From positions 1 through 64,000 of the forward strand of contig NZ_WITC01000023.1 in the NCBI RefSeq assembly GCF_009601505.1: DNA of 64,000 bases, in the 5' to 3' direction. This document shows, one piece after another, positions 14,834-24,428 of the stretch (positions are counted from its first letter, which is position 1; each line of letters begins with the position of its first letter). The notes below the pieces were generated by a model, which saw only the letters and a program-made list of their open reading frames with translations, was not told the DNA's origin and did not search any database. The stretch is from Sinorhizobium terangae. Lineage in GTDB: Bacteria; Pseudomonadota; Alphaproteobacteria; Rhizobiales; Rhizobiaceae. A program made the position numbers and the translations under genes.

Positions 14834-15637
14834 TCAGCGGCGAGTGCTGCTGCCAAAAAATTCAAGAAGCGCGACATTGAATGCCCGCCTCGATTCGATA
14901 TTAACGATATGCCGGCCTGGCAACGACAGGTGCCGGCCCCGCTGAACGCGCAGGGAAATATCTTCCAGATCGGCTGGCGGACACACCGGATCGTCATCGC
15001 CGGAGACGGCCAGCAGAGGATTGGCGATCAGTCCGATGTCTTCCCGCAGGTCGGCTCCGGCCAAAGCCGCGCAGCAGCCGATATATCCATCGATCGAGGT
15101 CGCGACAAAACTGTCGAGCACCTTGCCGACACTCCGGGGTTCGACTGCGCTGAACCCCGGAGTGAACCAGCGCTCGACGGTGGCAGGGGTCAGTGCCGCA
15201 AGACCATTCTCCCGCACGGCGTCCATTCGCGTGGTCCAGCTTTCTGCGGTACCGATCTTCGCGGATGCCGCGCACACAGCGATCTTGCCGAAGCGCTCTC
15301 CGGCGTGGATACCTAGCCACTGCCCTGTGAGGCCGCCAATAGAAAGACCGCAGAAATGCACTCGCTCTATTTCCAGCGCATCGAGCAGCGCGAGCGCATC
15401 ATTGCCGAGGTCGGACAGGCCGTATGGCGGCAGTGGAACGGAGGACCGGCCATGACCGCGGCGGTCATACCGCAGTATGCGGAAATAAGGCCGCAGTCCA
15501 GCCACCTGCGCGTCCCACATGTGCAGGTCGGTGCCGAGCGAATTGCAGAACATAAGCCATGGCTTGCCTTGGCACCCATCCTTGTCGCCGTCGATGCGGT
15601 AGTGGAGACGATGACTGGAAAGATCAAGAAAAGGCAT
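14834..15637 (-). CDS. pcaD: 3-oxoadipate enol-lactonase
   Basis: A 267-residue alpha/beta hydrolase that opens 3-oxoadipate enol-lactone to 3-oxoadipate, the step after muconolactone isomerase. The nucleophile motif GLSIGG places Ser99; the acid is in SGDDDPVCPP and the base in LPGRHIVNIE near the end. The N-terminus LHYRIDGD and the oxyanion stretch FCNSLGTDLHMWD are typical PcaD. It is the last gene of the ben-cat operon, 116 bases after the transporter. The rest of the 3-oxoadipate route (transferase and thiolase) is not in the window. Confidence 0.92.
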   Translation of the reverse strand: MPFLDLSSHRLHYRIDGDKDGCQGKPWLMFCNSLGTDLHMWDAQVAGLRPYFRILRYDRRGHGRSSVPLPPYGLSDLGNDALALLDALEIERVHFCGLSIGGLTGQWLGIHAGERFGKIAVCAASAKIGTAESWTTRMDAVRENGLAALTPATVERWFTPGFSAVEPRSVGKVLDSFVATSIDGYIGCCAALAGADLREDIGLIANPLLAVSGDDDPVCPPADLEDISLRVQRGRHLSLPGRHIVNIESRRAFNVALLEFFGSSTRR

Positions 15638-15753
15638 GAATCAATACTCACGAACCGGATTGAAGAATGGGTTTCAGCAGCGCCGGGGCGAAACCGGCGC
15701 TGCCCGACATAGGGATGACCAGTGGTCTGGCACATGCGATCGGCCGTGCCCAC

Positions 15754-17091
15754 TTACGCCGTGGCAAGCTGCACGGCGCTTGAGCGACGCGCGCTGCTTA
15801 TCGCGAACACCAGCATGGCGAGGGCCGAGATCGCCGCCGGGATCGAGAAGATCAGGAAGTTCTGCTGAAGCGGAAATTCCTGTGCCAGAAGCACACCGCC
15901 CAAGGTCGGCCCGACGATCGCGCCGATGCGGCCGACGCCCGAGGCCCAGCCCAATCCCGTGGAGCGCACGGAGAGGTTATAAAGCTGGGCCACGCTGGCA
16001 TAGAGCAGGATCTGCGTGCCAATCGTGGTGGCGCCGGCAACGAACACCATCAGGAACAGCAGCCCTGCGGGCAGATTGAAGCCGATCAGCGCGATCGATG
16101 CGGCAGCGGCAACGAAAAAGCTGACCACCACCTTCGGCAGACCGAACCGGTCGCCCAGCCAGCCGCCGGCGATCGCGCCGACCATGCCGCCGAAATTCAG
16201 CGAGAAGAGGCTGAGTAGGCTGGCTTTCTCCGCATAGCCGGCCTCCTGCAAGACTTTCGGCAACCAGGACGACAGCAGATAGACGAGCAGCAGGCAGCAG
16301 AAGAAGGCGACCCACAGCATGATTGTGCGCAGCGTGCGCTGATGACGGAAGAGCTCGAGGACCGATGCCGAGGCCCCCTCGGTCTCGGAGAAGACCAGCC
16401 TGTCGCCGTTGCCAAGAGGCGCGGAGGAATCAATCTTGCGGTAGATCCGCTTGGCCTGGTCCTGCTTGCCCTGGCGGATCAGGAAGCCGAGCGATTCCGG
16501 CAGTTTCCACAGGATGAACGGCAGCATCAACAACGGCAGTGCCGCCATGAAGAACATCGGCTTCCAGCCGTATTGCGGGATCATGCCGATGCCGAGGCCA
16601 GCCGCGACCATGCCGCCGACGGAATAGCCGGAGAACATGAGCGCGACCATGGTGCCGCGAAGGCGCCTCGGCGCATACTCGTTCATGAGGGCCACAGCGT
16701 TCGGCATCAGCCCGCCGCAGCCGAAGCCGGCGATGAAACGGAAAAGCTTGAACTCACCCGGCGAACCGGTAAGGCCGGTCAAGAGGGTGGAGACGGTAAA
16801 CAGCATGAAGCTGATGGTAATGCCCTTCTTGCGTCCGATCCGGTCCGCAAGCGGACCGAAAACGAGAGCACCGAACATCATGCCGAACAGCGCCCATGCC
16901 TGCAAAGCGCCGGCCTCAGGCTTGCTCAGGCCCCATTCTCCTATCAGCGTCGGCAACACGGTGCCGGCTACGAAAACGTCGTAACCGTCGACAACCAGCA
17001 GCAAAGCGCAGAGAGCGACCACCGTCCACTGGAAGCGCCCGAAAGGCGAGCCGTCTATTGCTTCATTGACATCGATGTTGCGCATTACCAC
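15754..17091 (-). CDS. benK: Aromatic acid:H+ symporter, MFS AAHS family
   Basis: A 445-residue, 12-helix major facilitator of the aromatic acid:H+ symporter family (BenK/PcaK type). It shows the helix-1 DGYDVFVAGTVLP signature with the transport-critical Asp, the loop 2-3 motif GPLADRIGRKKG, and the repeat GGWLGDRFGLPK in the second half. Likely substrate is benzoate, judged from its place 36 bases after benD in the operon. Inner membrane. Substrate choice between benzoate and other aromatic acids is inference. Confidence 0.9.
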   Translation of the reverse strand: MVMRNIDVNEAIDGSPFGRFQWTVVALCALLLVVDGYDVFVAGTVLPTLIGEWGLSKPEAGALQAWALFGMMFGALVFGPLADRIGRKKGITISFMLFTVSTLLTGLTGSPGEFKLFRFIAGFGCGGLMPNAVALMNEYAPRRLRGTMVALMFSGYSVGGMVAAGLGIGMIPQYGWKPMFFMAALPLLMLPFILWKLPESLGFLIRQGKQDQAKRIYRKIDSSAPLGNGDRLVFSETEGASASVLELFRHQRTLRTIMLWVAFFCCLLLVYLLSSWLPKVLQEAGYAEKASLLSLFSLNFGGMVGAIAGGWLGDRFGLPKVVVSFFVAAAASIALIGFNLPAGLLFLMVFVAGATTIGTQILLYASVAQLYNLSVRSTGLGWASGVGRIGAIVGPTLGGVLLAQEFPLQQNFLIFSIPAAISALAMLVFAISSARRSSAVQLATA

Positions 17092-17127
17092 TCCTCCCCG
17101 AGTTGTTACGCATGGAACTGTGAGCTT

Positions 17128-17913
17128 TCAGCCGAGATCGCCCCCGGCGACCGGCAGCACGCTGCCGGTGATGTAGGACGCCTCCTCCGACGCCAGAAAC
17201 AGGATCGGCGCGGCCTGTTCCTCGATGGTTCCGTACCGCTTCATGAAACTGGATTGCTTCACCTGGCTCACGACGTCGGCCATCCAGCCCTTTTCCGCCC
17301 CACTATCGCCGGCGGCGTTGCGGGGGATGCGGCGCGGCGGGGCCTCGGTACCGCCGGGCGCCGTGGCGACGACACGGATGTTCCGCCCGGCGAGCTCCAT
17401 GGCGAGCGACTGGGTGATGGCGTTCACGCCGCCCTTCGCCGCCGAATAGGGGACACGGTGGATGCCGCGGGTGGCGTTCGACGACACATTGACGATCGTG
17501 CCGCCGCCGCGAGCGAAGAGATGCGGTAGAACGGCGTGGCAGCAGTAGAGCGTCGGCATCAGCGAGCGGCGGATTTCGGCGTTAATCTGCTGCGGTTCGA
17601 ACTCAGCGTAGGGACGCATGCGGATCGCGCCGCCGACATTGTTGATCAGGATGTCGATGCCGCCGAACTTCTCGGCGGCAAATCGCATCGCCGCCGCCGC
17701 CCCCTCATAGGTTTCGAGGTCGGCGTTGAAGACCGCGGCGTTCATGCCGGCCTGCGCCGCTACCTCGGCGACGAAGTCGGCGCGGTCGACGAACAGGACC
17801 TGGCCGCCCTCCTCCGCTGCGCGGATCGCCACGGCTCGGCCGATGCCTTGCGCGGCACCCGTGACGACCAGTACCTTGCCGGCAAACCGATCGTGGAAGC
17901 GCGCCGCACTCAT
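17128..17913 (-). CDS. benD: Benzoate cis-diol dehydrogenase
   Basis: A 261-residue short-chain dehydrogenase that oxidises and decarboxylates the benzoate cis-1,2-diol to catechol with NAD. It has the TGAAQGIGRAVA cofactor loop, NNVGG, and the catalytic YSAAK motif near residue 158 with upstream Ser in NVSSNATRG. The ending YITGSVLPVAGGD is typical. Its ATG overlaps the benC stop (ATGA), indicating coupled translation. Length and motifs match BenD. Confidence 0.93.
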   Translation of the reverse strand: MSAARFHDRFAGKVLVVTGAAQGIGRAVAIRAAEEGGQVLFVDRADFVAEVAAQAGMNAAVFNADLETYEGAAAAMRFAAEKFGGIDILINNVGGAIRMRPYAEFEPQQINAEIRRSLMPTLYCCHAVLPHLFARGGGTIVNVSSNATRGIHRVPYSAAKGGVNAITQSLAMELAGRNIRVVATAPGGTEAPPRRIPRNAAGDSGAEKGWMADVVSQVKQSSFMKRYGTIEEQAAPILFLASEEASYITGSVLPVAGGDLG

Positions 17914-18947
17914 GCGGCCCTACCTTTCAGATCCTTCGCCACCGCATTGGGCGTGAACTTCTCGTAATGGAAGCTGTGAGGTTTCACCGCGTTGTCGTCG
18001 AAATAGGTACGCACGGCGTCGACCATCGGCGGCGGACCGCACAGATAAACGTCGACATCGCCACCATTGAGCACCTCGGCCGGCATATGCTGGGTGACCC
18101 AGCCCTTGCGCGGGTGGCTGGACGCCTCGTCGGCCACGACGGTACTGTAAGTGAAGTTGGCGAGCCGTTTTGCGTAAGCCTCGATCTCGTCGACGAGAAC
18201 CAGGTCCAGATCCCGGGTCACGCCGTAGACGAGGTGAACCCGCTCTTGCGGATTCTCGCACGCCAGCACCTCGAGCATTGACAGGAACGGCGCAAGACCC
18301 GTGCCGCCGGCAAGGAACAGGAGCGGTCGCTCGACCTCCCTGAGATAGAAGCTGCCCAAGGGACCGGTCAGCTCGAGCTTCGTTCCGGTCTCGGCGCGCT
18401 CCAGCCAACTGCTCATGACGCCGCCCGGGATTTTCTTGATTAGGAAGCCGATGCGCCGTTCGCCGGGCGCCGTGCTGAAGGAATAGGAGCGGCTCTGGCC
18501 GCCGCCCGGCACGCCTATATTGACGTACTGACCGGGCAGGAACGCGGGTGCCTGGGCATCCACATCCAGTTCCAGCACGATCGCCGCATCGTTATGCGGC
18601 ACAACATTGGCGACGGTGGCGGCGAAGGTCTGCTGCCCGGTCTTGCAGGCGACCGAGGTCGTGGGAACCGAGATGATGCAGTCGGAGGACGGCCGCATCT
18701 GGCAGGTCAGCACGAGGCCGCTCTCAGCCTCGTCGGCCGTCAGCGCATCGTCGATATAGTCGTCGCCGAGGTCGTAGCGACCGCTCTCGGCGCGGCACTT
18801 GCATGTGCCGCATACGCCGTCGGAACAATCCATCGGTAGGTTGATCTTGTTGCGGAAGGCGGCATCGAGAACCTTCTCGCTGTCCTTGCATTCGATGAAA
18901 CGGGTAACGCCGTCCTCGAAGTTCAAAGCGATGCTGTAGCTGGCCAT
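17910..18947 (-). CDS. benC: Benzoate 1,2-dioxygenase electron-transfer component
   Basis: A 345-residue reductase passing electrons from NADH to the oxygenase. The N-terminal plant-type [2Fe-2S] ferredoxin has Cys41, Cys46, Cys49 and Cys82 (CSDGVCGTCKC .. TCQM). An FAD domain follows (GQYVNIGVPGGGQSRSYSFS), then an NAD domain (LFLAGGTGLAPFLSML, YLCGPPPMVDAVR). Domain order ferredoxin-FAD-NAD is that of BenC/XylZ. It lies 42 bases after benB. Confidence 0.95.
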   Translation of the reverse strand: MASYSIALNFEDGVTRFIECKDSEKVLDAAFRNKINLPMDCSDGVCGTCKCRAESGRYDLGDDYIDDALTADEAESGLVLTCQMRPSSDCIISVPTTSVACKTGQQTFAATVANVVPHNDAAIVLELDVDAQAPAFLPGQYVNIGVPGGGQSRSYSFSTAPGERRIGFLIKKIPGGVMSSWLERAETGTKLELTGPLGSFYLREVERPLLFLAGGTGLAPFLSMLEVLACENPQERVHLVYGVTRDLDLVLVDEIEAYAKRLANFTYSTVVADEASSHPRKGWVTQHMPAEVLNGGDVDVYLCGPPPMVDAVRTYFDDNAVKPHSFHYEKFTPNAVAKDLKGRAA

Positions 18948-18989
18948 GGAACCCTCCTCATCAGTCCCTGTGCAGTCCGGCGGCGTCTG

Positions 18990-19478
18990 TCAGATGTGAT
19001 AGACGTCGATCACCTGGCGGATGTAGTCGTTCTTCAACACGATCTTCTTGGCCGAGATCAGCAGGCGGTCGTCGCTCCTGCGCAGGGTGACGAACATGGT
19101 GCCGAAGAAGTGGTCGGTGACCTTGTAGCGGTGATTGAGCGTGTGGAAGTTGTAGCGAAGGTCGACCTCGTCGCCTCGGTTCTCCACGAACTCGACATTG
19201 GCCACGTTATGGCTGGTGCGCGGCTCCGGCGTCGAGGCGCCGGAACGCTCGGTCTTGATACGGAAGACCCGGTCTTCGAGGCCGTCGCGGTTCGGATAGT
19301 AGATCAGCGAGATCTGCGTCTGCGGATCTTCGGTGAGCTGGTCGTCATCGTCCCAGGCCGGCATCCAATAGGTCACGTCCGGCGCGTAGCAGGTAAGCCA
19401 TTCGTCCCACTCGCGGTCGTCCAGAAGGCGCGCTTCCCGGTAAAGGAAGGCGCAGGCGGTTTCATAGGAAATACTCAT
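18990..19478 (-). CDS. benB: Benzoate 1,2-dioxygenase small subunit
   Basis: Start [20 protein letters not shown] at 19478 is chosen because its ATG overlaps the benA stop (ATGA); a longer open frame exists but reads through benA. The 162-residue product has the beta-subunit fold typical of ring-hydroxylating dioxygenases ([54 protein letters not shown] end). It is structural, packing with BenA in the a3b3 oxygenase. Confidence 0.95.
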   Translation of the reverse strand: MSISYETACAFLYREARLLDDREWDEWLTCYAPDVTYWMPAWDDDDQLTEDPQTQISLIYYPNRDGLEDRVFRIKTERSGASTPEPRTSHNVANVEFVENRGDEVDLRYNFHTLNHRYKVTDHFFGTMFVTLRRSDDRLLISAKKIVLKNDYIRQVIDVYHI

Positions 19479-20833
19479 GCGACCACTCCTTCCCTTTCGG
19501 CGGCCAGCGCCTGGCGCATCACCTTGGCCCAATATTCATGCTGGCGGACGAACAGCCCCTCGTCCTCGCTGCGTTCGCCGGATAGCAACGGCTTTATGCC
19601 CATCCTCTTCGCATTTTCGTCCGGACCGTCGATCCAGAGCGGCGCGCCCCGCGACAGGTCGTTCCAGGGCGCGGCCGTGCCGGCGTAGCCGGCCTGGCAG
19701 GCGCGGAACTCCTCCAGATCGTCGGCCGTGCCCATGCCGGAGACATTGAAGAAGTCCTCGTACTGGCGGATGCGCAGCGCCCGGTCCGCCGCACTTTCGC
19801 CCTTCGGCGCGAAACAGAAGATGCTGATTTCGGTCTTGTCGACGCTGATCGGACGCGTCACGCGTATCTGCGTGCTGAACTGGTCCATCAGGAACACATT
19901 CGGATAGATGCAGAGATTGCGGGTCTGGTTGACGATGAAATCCGCCTGCACGTCGCCGACACGGGTCCTGATCTCGTCCCGATGACTGAAGATCGGACGG
20001 ACCTCGGGATTCATGGTGGTGGTCCACAAGAGGATATGGCCGTTCTCGAAGCCGTAGACACCCGCGATCGACCGGCTCCAGCCGCTGGCGTCAACCGACT
20101 TCGTGCCCTCCTCCTTGCGCCGTCCCATGGTCGCGGCATAGTTCCAGTACACTGAGCTGACGTGATAGCCGTCGCAGCCGTTTTCCATCTGCAACTTCCA
20201 GTTCCCGTCATAGACGTAGGACGAATTGCCCCGTAGCACTTCCAGCCCGTTCGGCGCCTGATCGACGATCTGGTCGATGATGACCTTCGTCTCCCCAAGG
20301 AAGTCCTCGAGCGACGCCACCTCCTCCTTGAGGCTGCCGAACAGGAAGCCGCGATAGCTTTCAAAACGCGGAACGCGCTTCAGGTCGTGCGAACCGTTCT
20401 GCGCGAACTGGGGCGGATACTGGGTCGTCTTCTCGTCCTTGACCTTGAGTAGTCTGCCGGTGTTGGAGAACGTCCAGCCGTGGAAGGGACAGGTGAAGCT
20501 GCCCTTGTTTCCGTGCTTGCGCCTGCACAGCATGGCGCCTCGGTGGGCGCAGGCATTGATGACCGCGTGCAGTTCCCCGTTCTTGTCACGGGTGACGACC
20601 ACCGGCTGACGGCCGATATAGGTGGTGTAATAGTCGTTATTTCCCGGAATCTGGCTTTCATGGGCCAGATAGACCCAGTTGCTCTCGAAGATGTGTTTCA
20701 TCTCCAAATCGAACAGGTCTTCGTTGGTGAAGATGTCGCGGCGGCAGCGGAATTTGCCGGTTTCCATGTCGTCCTGCACGGCAGTGGCGAGCAGATGATC
20801 GAGGTCCCGGGCTTTGTCGATAATCGCAGACAT
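19475..20833 (-). CDS. benA: Benzoate 1,2-dioxygenase large subunit, with a substituted iron-ligand position
   Basis: A 452-residue Rieske oxygenase alpha subunit that adds O2 to benzoate to give the cis-1,2-diol. The Rieske cluster ligands are Cys95, His97, Cys115 and His118 (CAHRGAMLC .. CPFHGW). The mononuclear-iron motif expected as D-x2-H-x4-H is here DGYHVSSVY: His224 is present but residue 229 is Tyr (TAC, 20147-20149) where family members have His. The rest is normal. Either the enzyme is impaired, the ligand differs, or the base call is wrong. No ATAC-N7-GTAT site was seen in the 107-base gap to catA, so transcription probably comes from catB. Confidence 0.93.
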   Translation of the reverse strand: MSAIIDKARDLDHLLATAVQDDMETGKFRCRRDIFTNEDLFDLEMKHIFESNWVYLAHESQIPGNNDYYTTYIGRQPVVVTRDKNGELHAVINACAHRGAMLCRRKHGNKGSFTCPFHGWTFSNTGRLLKVKDEKTTQYPPQFAQNGSHDLKRVPRFESYRGFLFGSLKEEVASLEDFLGETKVIIDQIVDQAPNGLEVLRGNSSYVYDGNWKLQMENGCDGYHVSSVYWNYAATMGRRKEEGTKSVDASGWSRSIAGVYGFENGHILLWTTTMNPEVRPIFSHRDEIRTRVGDVQADFIVNQTRNLCIYPNVFLMDQFSTQIRVTRPISVDKTEISIFCFAPKGESAADRALRIRQYEDFFNVSGMGTADDLEEFRACQAGYAGTAAPWNDLSRGAPLWIDGPDENAKRMGIKPLLSGERSEDEGLFVRQHEYWAKVMRQALAAEREGVVA

Positions 20834-20940
20834 GACCTATCTCCCGCAAAGAGCGCGCTGGCTGGCGCAACCTTTGCAACTAAGTCGTTGATGACGATGG
20901 TTGGGGCTGGCGACCCCGATCGGGTCGTCGGCCTTGCCGC

Positions 20941-21879
20941 TCAGGCGGCCGCGCGCTTGCGCAGCTCGTTGATCTGGTTGTCGACGCCATTCACCATGGC
21001 CGTCAGATGAATGTCGAACCTGATCTCCGCAAACGGTCCACTCAGTCCGTTGGCCTTGATGCTTGCCTCGTCAGTCCGCTCGATGAGAGCTGGAACCAGA
21101 CCGTCGCGCGTCGCATAGGCGAAGTCGTCGTTGACCAGCGGATCGCCCTCGATGTTGATCTGGGTTGTCAGCTTGCGATGGCCGTCGGCGCTGATGAAGA
21201 AGTGGATATGCGCCGGACGCTGGCCGTGGCGACCGAGCGCGAAAAGCAGTTGCTCGGTCGGGCTGCCTGGCGGCACGCCGTAGCCGTGCGGCACGATGCT
21301 CCGGAACTTGTAACAGCCATTTGCGTCGGCGATGATCGTGCGGCGCATGTTGAACGGCGCCTGCTTTCCCGTCGGATCGAAATGCGAGTAGAAACCGCGG
21401 GTATCGCAGTGCCAGACTTCGACCATGGCGCCCGGCAGCGGTCTGCCGTCGGCACGATAGACGGTGCCGTGCATGATGAGGGTGTGACCGTTCTCGTCGG
21501 TTCCGTCGTCCAGGCGGGCAAAGCCGTGTGAAACCGGCGCACCGGCGACATAGAGCGGCCCCTCGATCGTGCGCGGGGTCGGATTGTCGATGCCGAGGGC
21601 CTCGTCGATCGCGTCAAGACGCTCGTCGAGGAAATGGTCGAGACCGAGGCCGGGCGAGATCAGGCCGGCCTGGCCGGCCGCGCCGATCTCGTTGAGCCAG
21701 GCGATGCCGGTCCAGTATTCGTCGGGGGTGATGTCGAGATCGTCGATAGCTTTGAACAGGTCTGACATGATCCGGTGAACGATCTCTTTTACGCGCGCAT
21801 TGCCGCCGGTCTTGTCCAAGCCGCTGAGGACCTTGAGAAAGTCCTGGATCTCCGGCTTGTCGAAAATCTTCACGTTCAT
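20941..21879 (-). CDS. catA: Catechol 1,2-dioxygenase
   Basis: A 312-residue intradiol dioxygenase that opens catechol to cis,cis-muconate. The start MNVKIFDKPEIQDFLKVLSG follows TGGAGGAATCAAC; the longer open frame upstream is not used. Fe(III) ligands are visible: Tyr in GPLYVAGAP, Tyr in VPHGYGVPPG, and the two His of RPAHIHFF. An N-terminal helical dimerisation region precedes the catalytic beta core. It lies between catC and benA in the operon. Confidence 0.95.
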   Translation of the reverse strand: MNVKIFDKPEIQDFLKVLSGLDKTGGNARVKEIVHRIMSDLFKAIDDLDITPDEYWTGIAWLNEIGAAGQAGLISPGLGLDHFLDERLDAIDEALGIDNPTPRTIEGPLYVAGAPVSHGFARLDDGTDENGHTLIMHGTVYRADGRPLPGAMVEVWHCDTRGFYSHFDPTGKQAPFNMRRTIIADANGCYKFRSIVPHGYGVPPGSPTEQLLFALGRHGQRPAHIHFFISADGHRKLTTQINIEGDPLVNDDFAYATRDGLVPALIERTDEASIKANGLSGPFAEIRFDIHLTAMVNGVDNQINELRKRAAA

Positions 21880-21953
21880 GTTGATTCCTCCACTTGGACT
21901 GCTTTGAAACTGCGCCGGTTCCCGTCCTCCCGGGAGCACCGGTGACGACGGCA

Positions 21954-22244
21954 TCAGCTGTCGTCCTCACGGATCGCGGAGGGATGCCGCAGAAGTGGCG
22001 TCACCTCGATGTCCATGAATTTGAATAGCGGAAGTCCCGAGAGAACCTCGTGCAATTCCGCATTGTCCTTGACGTCAAAGACGCTGTAGTTCGCGTACTG
22101 ACCGGCGATCCGCCAGATATGCCGCCACTTGCCGCTGCGCTGCAGTTCCTGCGCGTAGGCTTTTTCCCGGGCAATGATCTCTGCCGCTGCGTCTGAGGGC
22201 AGATCATGGGGAATGCGAACGTCCATCCGTACATGAAACAGCAT
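21954..22244 (-). CDS. catC: Muconolactone isomerase
   Basis: A 96-residue ferredoxin-like isomerase that turns muconolactone into 3-oxoadipate enol-lactone, the PcaD substrate. Start MLFHVRMDVRIPHDLPSDAA at 22244 is 4 bases after the catB stop. The family pattern EKAYAQELQRSGKWRHIWRI and GQYANYSVFDVKDNAELHEV is complete, as is the end LFKFMDIEVTPLLRHPS. Homodecameric in known cases. Confidence 0.95.
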   Translation of the reverse strand: MLFHVRMDVRIPHDLPSDAAAEIIAREKAYAQELQRSGKWRHIWRIAGQYANYSVFDVKDNAELHEVLSGLPLFKFMDIEVTPLLRHPSAIREDDS

Positions 22245-22248
22245 GATC

Positions 22249-23400
22249 TCACCCCACCACACGCAAGGTCGAAGCTTGCTTGCCGTCCCTGCGGAAACGA
22301 TCGACGGCTTCCTCGGAAAGCATCACGCCGAGCCCGGGACCCGATGGCAATCGCAGCTCGAAGTTCTCGAAGCGCAGCGGCTCCTCCAGGAGTTCCTCGG
22401 TCAGAAGCAGCGGACCGAAGAACTCGGTGCCCCATTCCAGCTCCTTGACGGTTGCCATCAACTGAGAAGCGGCAATCGTGCCGATCGGCCCCTCCAGCAT
22501 GGTGCCGCCGTAGACGCTGACGCCTGCAGCTTCCGCGATCGCGATCACCCGGGCGGCGGCAAACAACCCTCCCGCCTGCTCGATCTTGATCGAGAACACG
22601 TCGGCAGCCCGCGCAGTCGCGGCCTCAAGCGCGCTTTCCGGTCCAATCAGAACTTCGTCGGCCATGATGGCGATTGGGGAAGCCCGCCGCAGCCGGGCGA
22701 GCGCTGTGATCCCCGGCACCGGTTGTTCGACCAGCACGCAGCCGGCGTCAGCCAGAGCTTGGATGGCATTGCGCGCTTCCCGCTCCCGCCACGCCATGTT
22801 CACGTCGACCCGGATGGAAGCCAGGTCCGGTAGTGCCTTGCGGATCGCGCCCACATGGCGGACATCCTCTTCGATCGATTTCACGCCGATCTTCAGCTTG
22901 AAGTCCTTGTGGCGCTGCCGGCTGAGCATGGCTTGCGCCTCGTCGATGTCCTTGGCCGTGTCGCCGGAGGCGAGCGTCCAAGCGATCGGCAGGCTGTCGC
23001 GGCGCCGGCCACCGAGCAGTTCCGACATCGGCAGACCGAGGCGGCGCGCATGACAATCGAGCAGGGCCGCCTCGACCGCGCATTTGGCGAAGTGATTTCC
23101 CTTTACCGCTTTGACGACTACGTCCATGGCTGCCTGGATGCGCGTCGCGTCACGGCCGATCAGCAGCGGCGCGATATACTCGTCGATCGTCAATTTCATG
23201 CCTTCCGGGCTTTCAGCCCCGTAGGCGAGCCCGCCGATCGTCGTCCCCTCTCCGAGCCCTTCGAAGCCGTCGGAGCAGTGGACGCGGACGATGGTCATGC
23301 TCTGCCGGTTCATGGTGACCATCGACAGCCGATGCGGCCGGATGGTGGGCAGATCGAGTATAATTGTTTCGATCGCGCTGATGCGGATTGCCGTAGACAC
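22249..23400 (-). CDS. catB: Muconate cycloisomerase
   Basis: A 383-residue enolase-superfamily enzyme closing cis,cis-muconate to muconolactone. It has the K-x-K motif in KDFKLKIGV, metal ligands Asp in RVDVNMAW, Glu in LVEQPVPG and Asp/Glu in IMADEVLIGPE, and Lys in FSIKIEQAGG. It is the promoter-proximal gene of the catabolic operon and is divergent from catR, with the inducer-type site between. Length is normal. Confidence 0.95.
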   Translation of the reverse strand: MSTAIRISAIETIILDLPTIRPHRLSMVTMNRQSMTIVRVHCSDGFEGLGEGTTIGGLAYGAESPEGMKLTIDEYIAPLLIGRDATRIQAAMDVVVKAVKGNHFAKCAVEAALLDCHARRLGLPMSELLGGRRRDSLPIAWTLASGDTAKDIDEAQAMLSRQRHKDFKLKIGVKSIEEDVRHVGAIRKALPDLASIRVDVNMAWREREARNAIQALADAGCVLVEQPVPGITALARLRRASPIAIMADEVLIGPESALEAATARAADVFSIKIEQAGGLFAAARVIAIAEAAGVSVYGGTMLEGPIGTIAASQLMATVKELEWGTEFFGPLLLTEELLEEPLRFENFELRLPSGPGLGVMLSEEAVDRFRRDGKQASTLRVVG

Positions 23401-23476
23401 GAGGCTTTCCTCCCTTGATTACGAGGAAATTAGCGTCCACTTTAAAACCAGTCCAAAACTATAAAAGTTGAATTTG

Positions 23477-23491
23477 ATACCTAAAAGGTAT
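23477..23491. promoter_or_regulatory. CatM/BenM-type operator ATAC-N7-GTAT
   Basis: ATAC (23477-23480), seven bases, GTAT (23488-23491): an exact match to the site bound by the LysR-type regulators BenM and CatM. It ends 4 bases before the catR start and lies about 76-90 bases upstream of catB, suiting catR autorepression and catB activation. Confidence 0.75.
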
Positions 23492-23495
23492 GCTC

Positions 23496-24428
23496 ATGGA
23501 ACTGAGGCAGCTGCGTTATTTTCTCGCCGTCGCGCGCGAGCGGAACTTCTCGCGTGCTGCAGAGATCCTGCATATTGCCCAGCCGCCCCTCAGCCGGCAG
23601 ATACAGCAACTGGAAGACGAACTCGGCGTTCTGCTTATCGACCGCTCGAACCGACCGCTCGATTTGACGGAGGCTGGCCGCTTCTTCTACGAGCAGGCCG
23701 GACAGATCATTGCTCGCATCGAAAATATGCGCGAGCAGACGCGCAAGATCGGCTTATCTCGTCGGGAGCGCTACGTCATTGGCTGCGTCGGCTCGACGCT
23801 CTATGGCGGTATACCGGACCTCGTCCGCCGCATGCGCGAGCGCTGGCCGGATCTCGACATCGAGATCCGGGAAATGATGTCGACCGAGCAGGTCACCGCT
23901 CTCAAGGAGAGGCGGATCGATGTCGGCTTCGGCAGGGTCCGCTTCAACGACAGGGAAGTCGAGAGGCTGACGCTTCGGGAGGAACGACTGGTGGTCGCCT
24001 TTCCAAAGGGGCATCCAAAATCGCTCTCCACCGAACCGATCGGCCTTGCCGAACTGGAGGGGGAACCGCTGGTCGTCTATCCGTCTGCGCCGCGGCCGAG
24101 CTTTGCCGACGAGGTCCTCAACATGTTGAGCGAGCAAGGCATTTCTCCTGGCAGCGTGGAAGAGGTCCGTGAAATCCAGACGGCGCTGGGCATCGTGGCG
24201 GCCGGTATGAGCTTGTGCATCATTCCCACAGCCTCTCAGCGGCAAAGACCCGACGACGTCTGTTACCGCGTCATAAAAGATGAGAAGGCCACCTCGCCGA
24301 TCATCATGAGCTTCCGGCGCGACGATGCAAAAGGAAGGATCGAAGAGATCAAGCAGCTCATTCGCGAGATGTACGCCGACAACCCGCCGTGGCTGCAACT
24401 GTCCAACGTGCAACTTGACGGGGCCTGA
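23496..24428 (+). CDS. catR: LysR-type activator of the cat/ben operon
   Basis: A 310-residue LysR-type regulator. The N-terminal winged helix (MELRQLRYFLAVARERNFSR..EILHIAQPPLSRQIQQLE) and the effector domain (VIGCVGSTLYGGIPDLVRRM) closely follow CatR/BenM/CatM, which respond to cis,cis-muconate. ATG at 23496 is preferred over 23490, which falls inside the operator. It is transcribed away from catB. Target and inducer are inferred from family and context. Confidence 0.9.
   Translation: MELRQLRYFLAVARERNFSRAAEILHIAQPPLSRQIQQLEDELGVLLIDRSNRPLDLTEAGRFFYEQAGQIIARIENMREQTRKIGLSRRERYVIGCVGSTLYGGIPDLVRRMRERWPDLDIEIREMMSTEQVTALKERRIDVGFGRVRFNDREVERLTLREERLVVAFPKGHPKSLSTEPIGLAELEGEPLVVYPSAPRPSFADEVLNMLSEQGISPGSVEEVREIQTALGIVAAGMSLCIIPTASQRQRPDDVCYRVIKDEKATSPIIMSFRRDDAKGRIEEIKQLIREMYADNPPWLQLSNVQLDGA

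Noticed and set aside
14640-14880. Protein-like plus-strand stretch after the ben-cat operon
   Set aside because: No start codon or complete frame and no known family; could be decayed sequence.
16342-17529. Long plus-strand frame (395 codons) over benK and benD
   Set aside because: Antisense shadow of two clear membrane-transport and SDR genes; no motifs and composition typical of GC-rich antisense frames.
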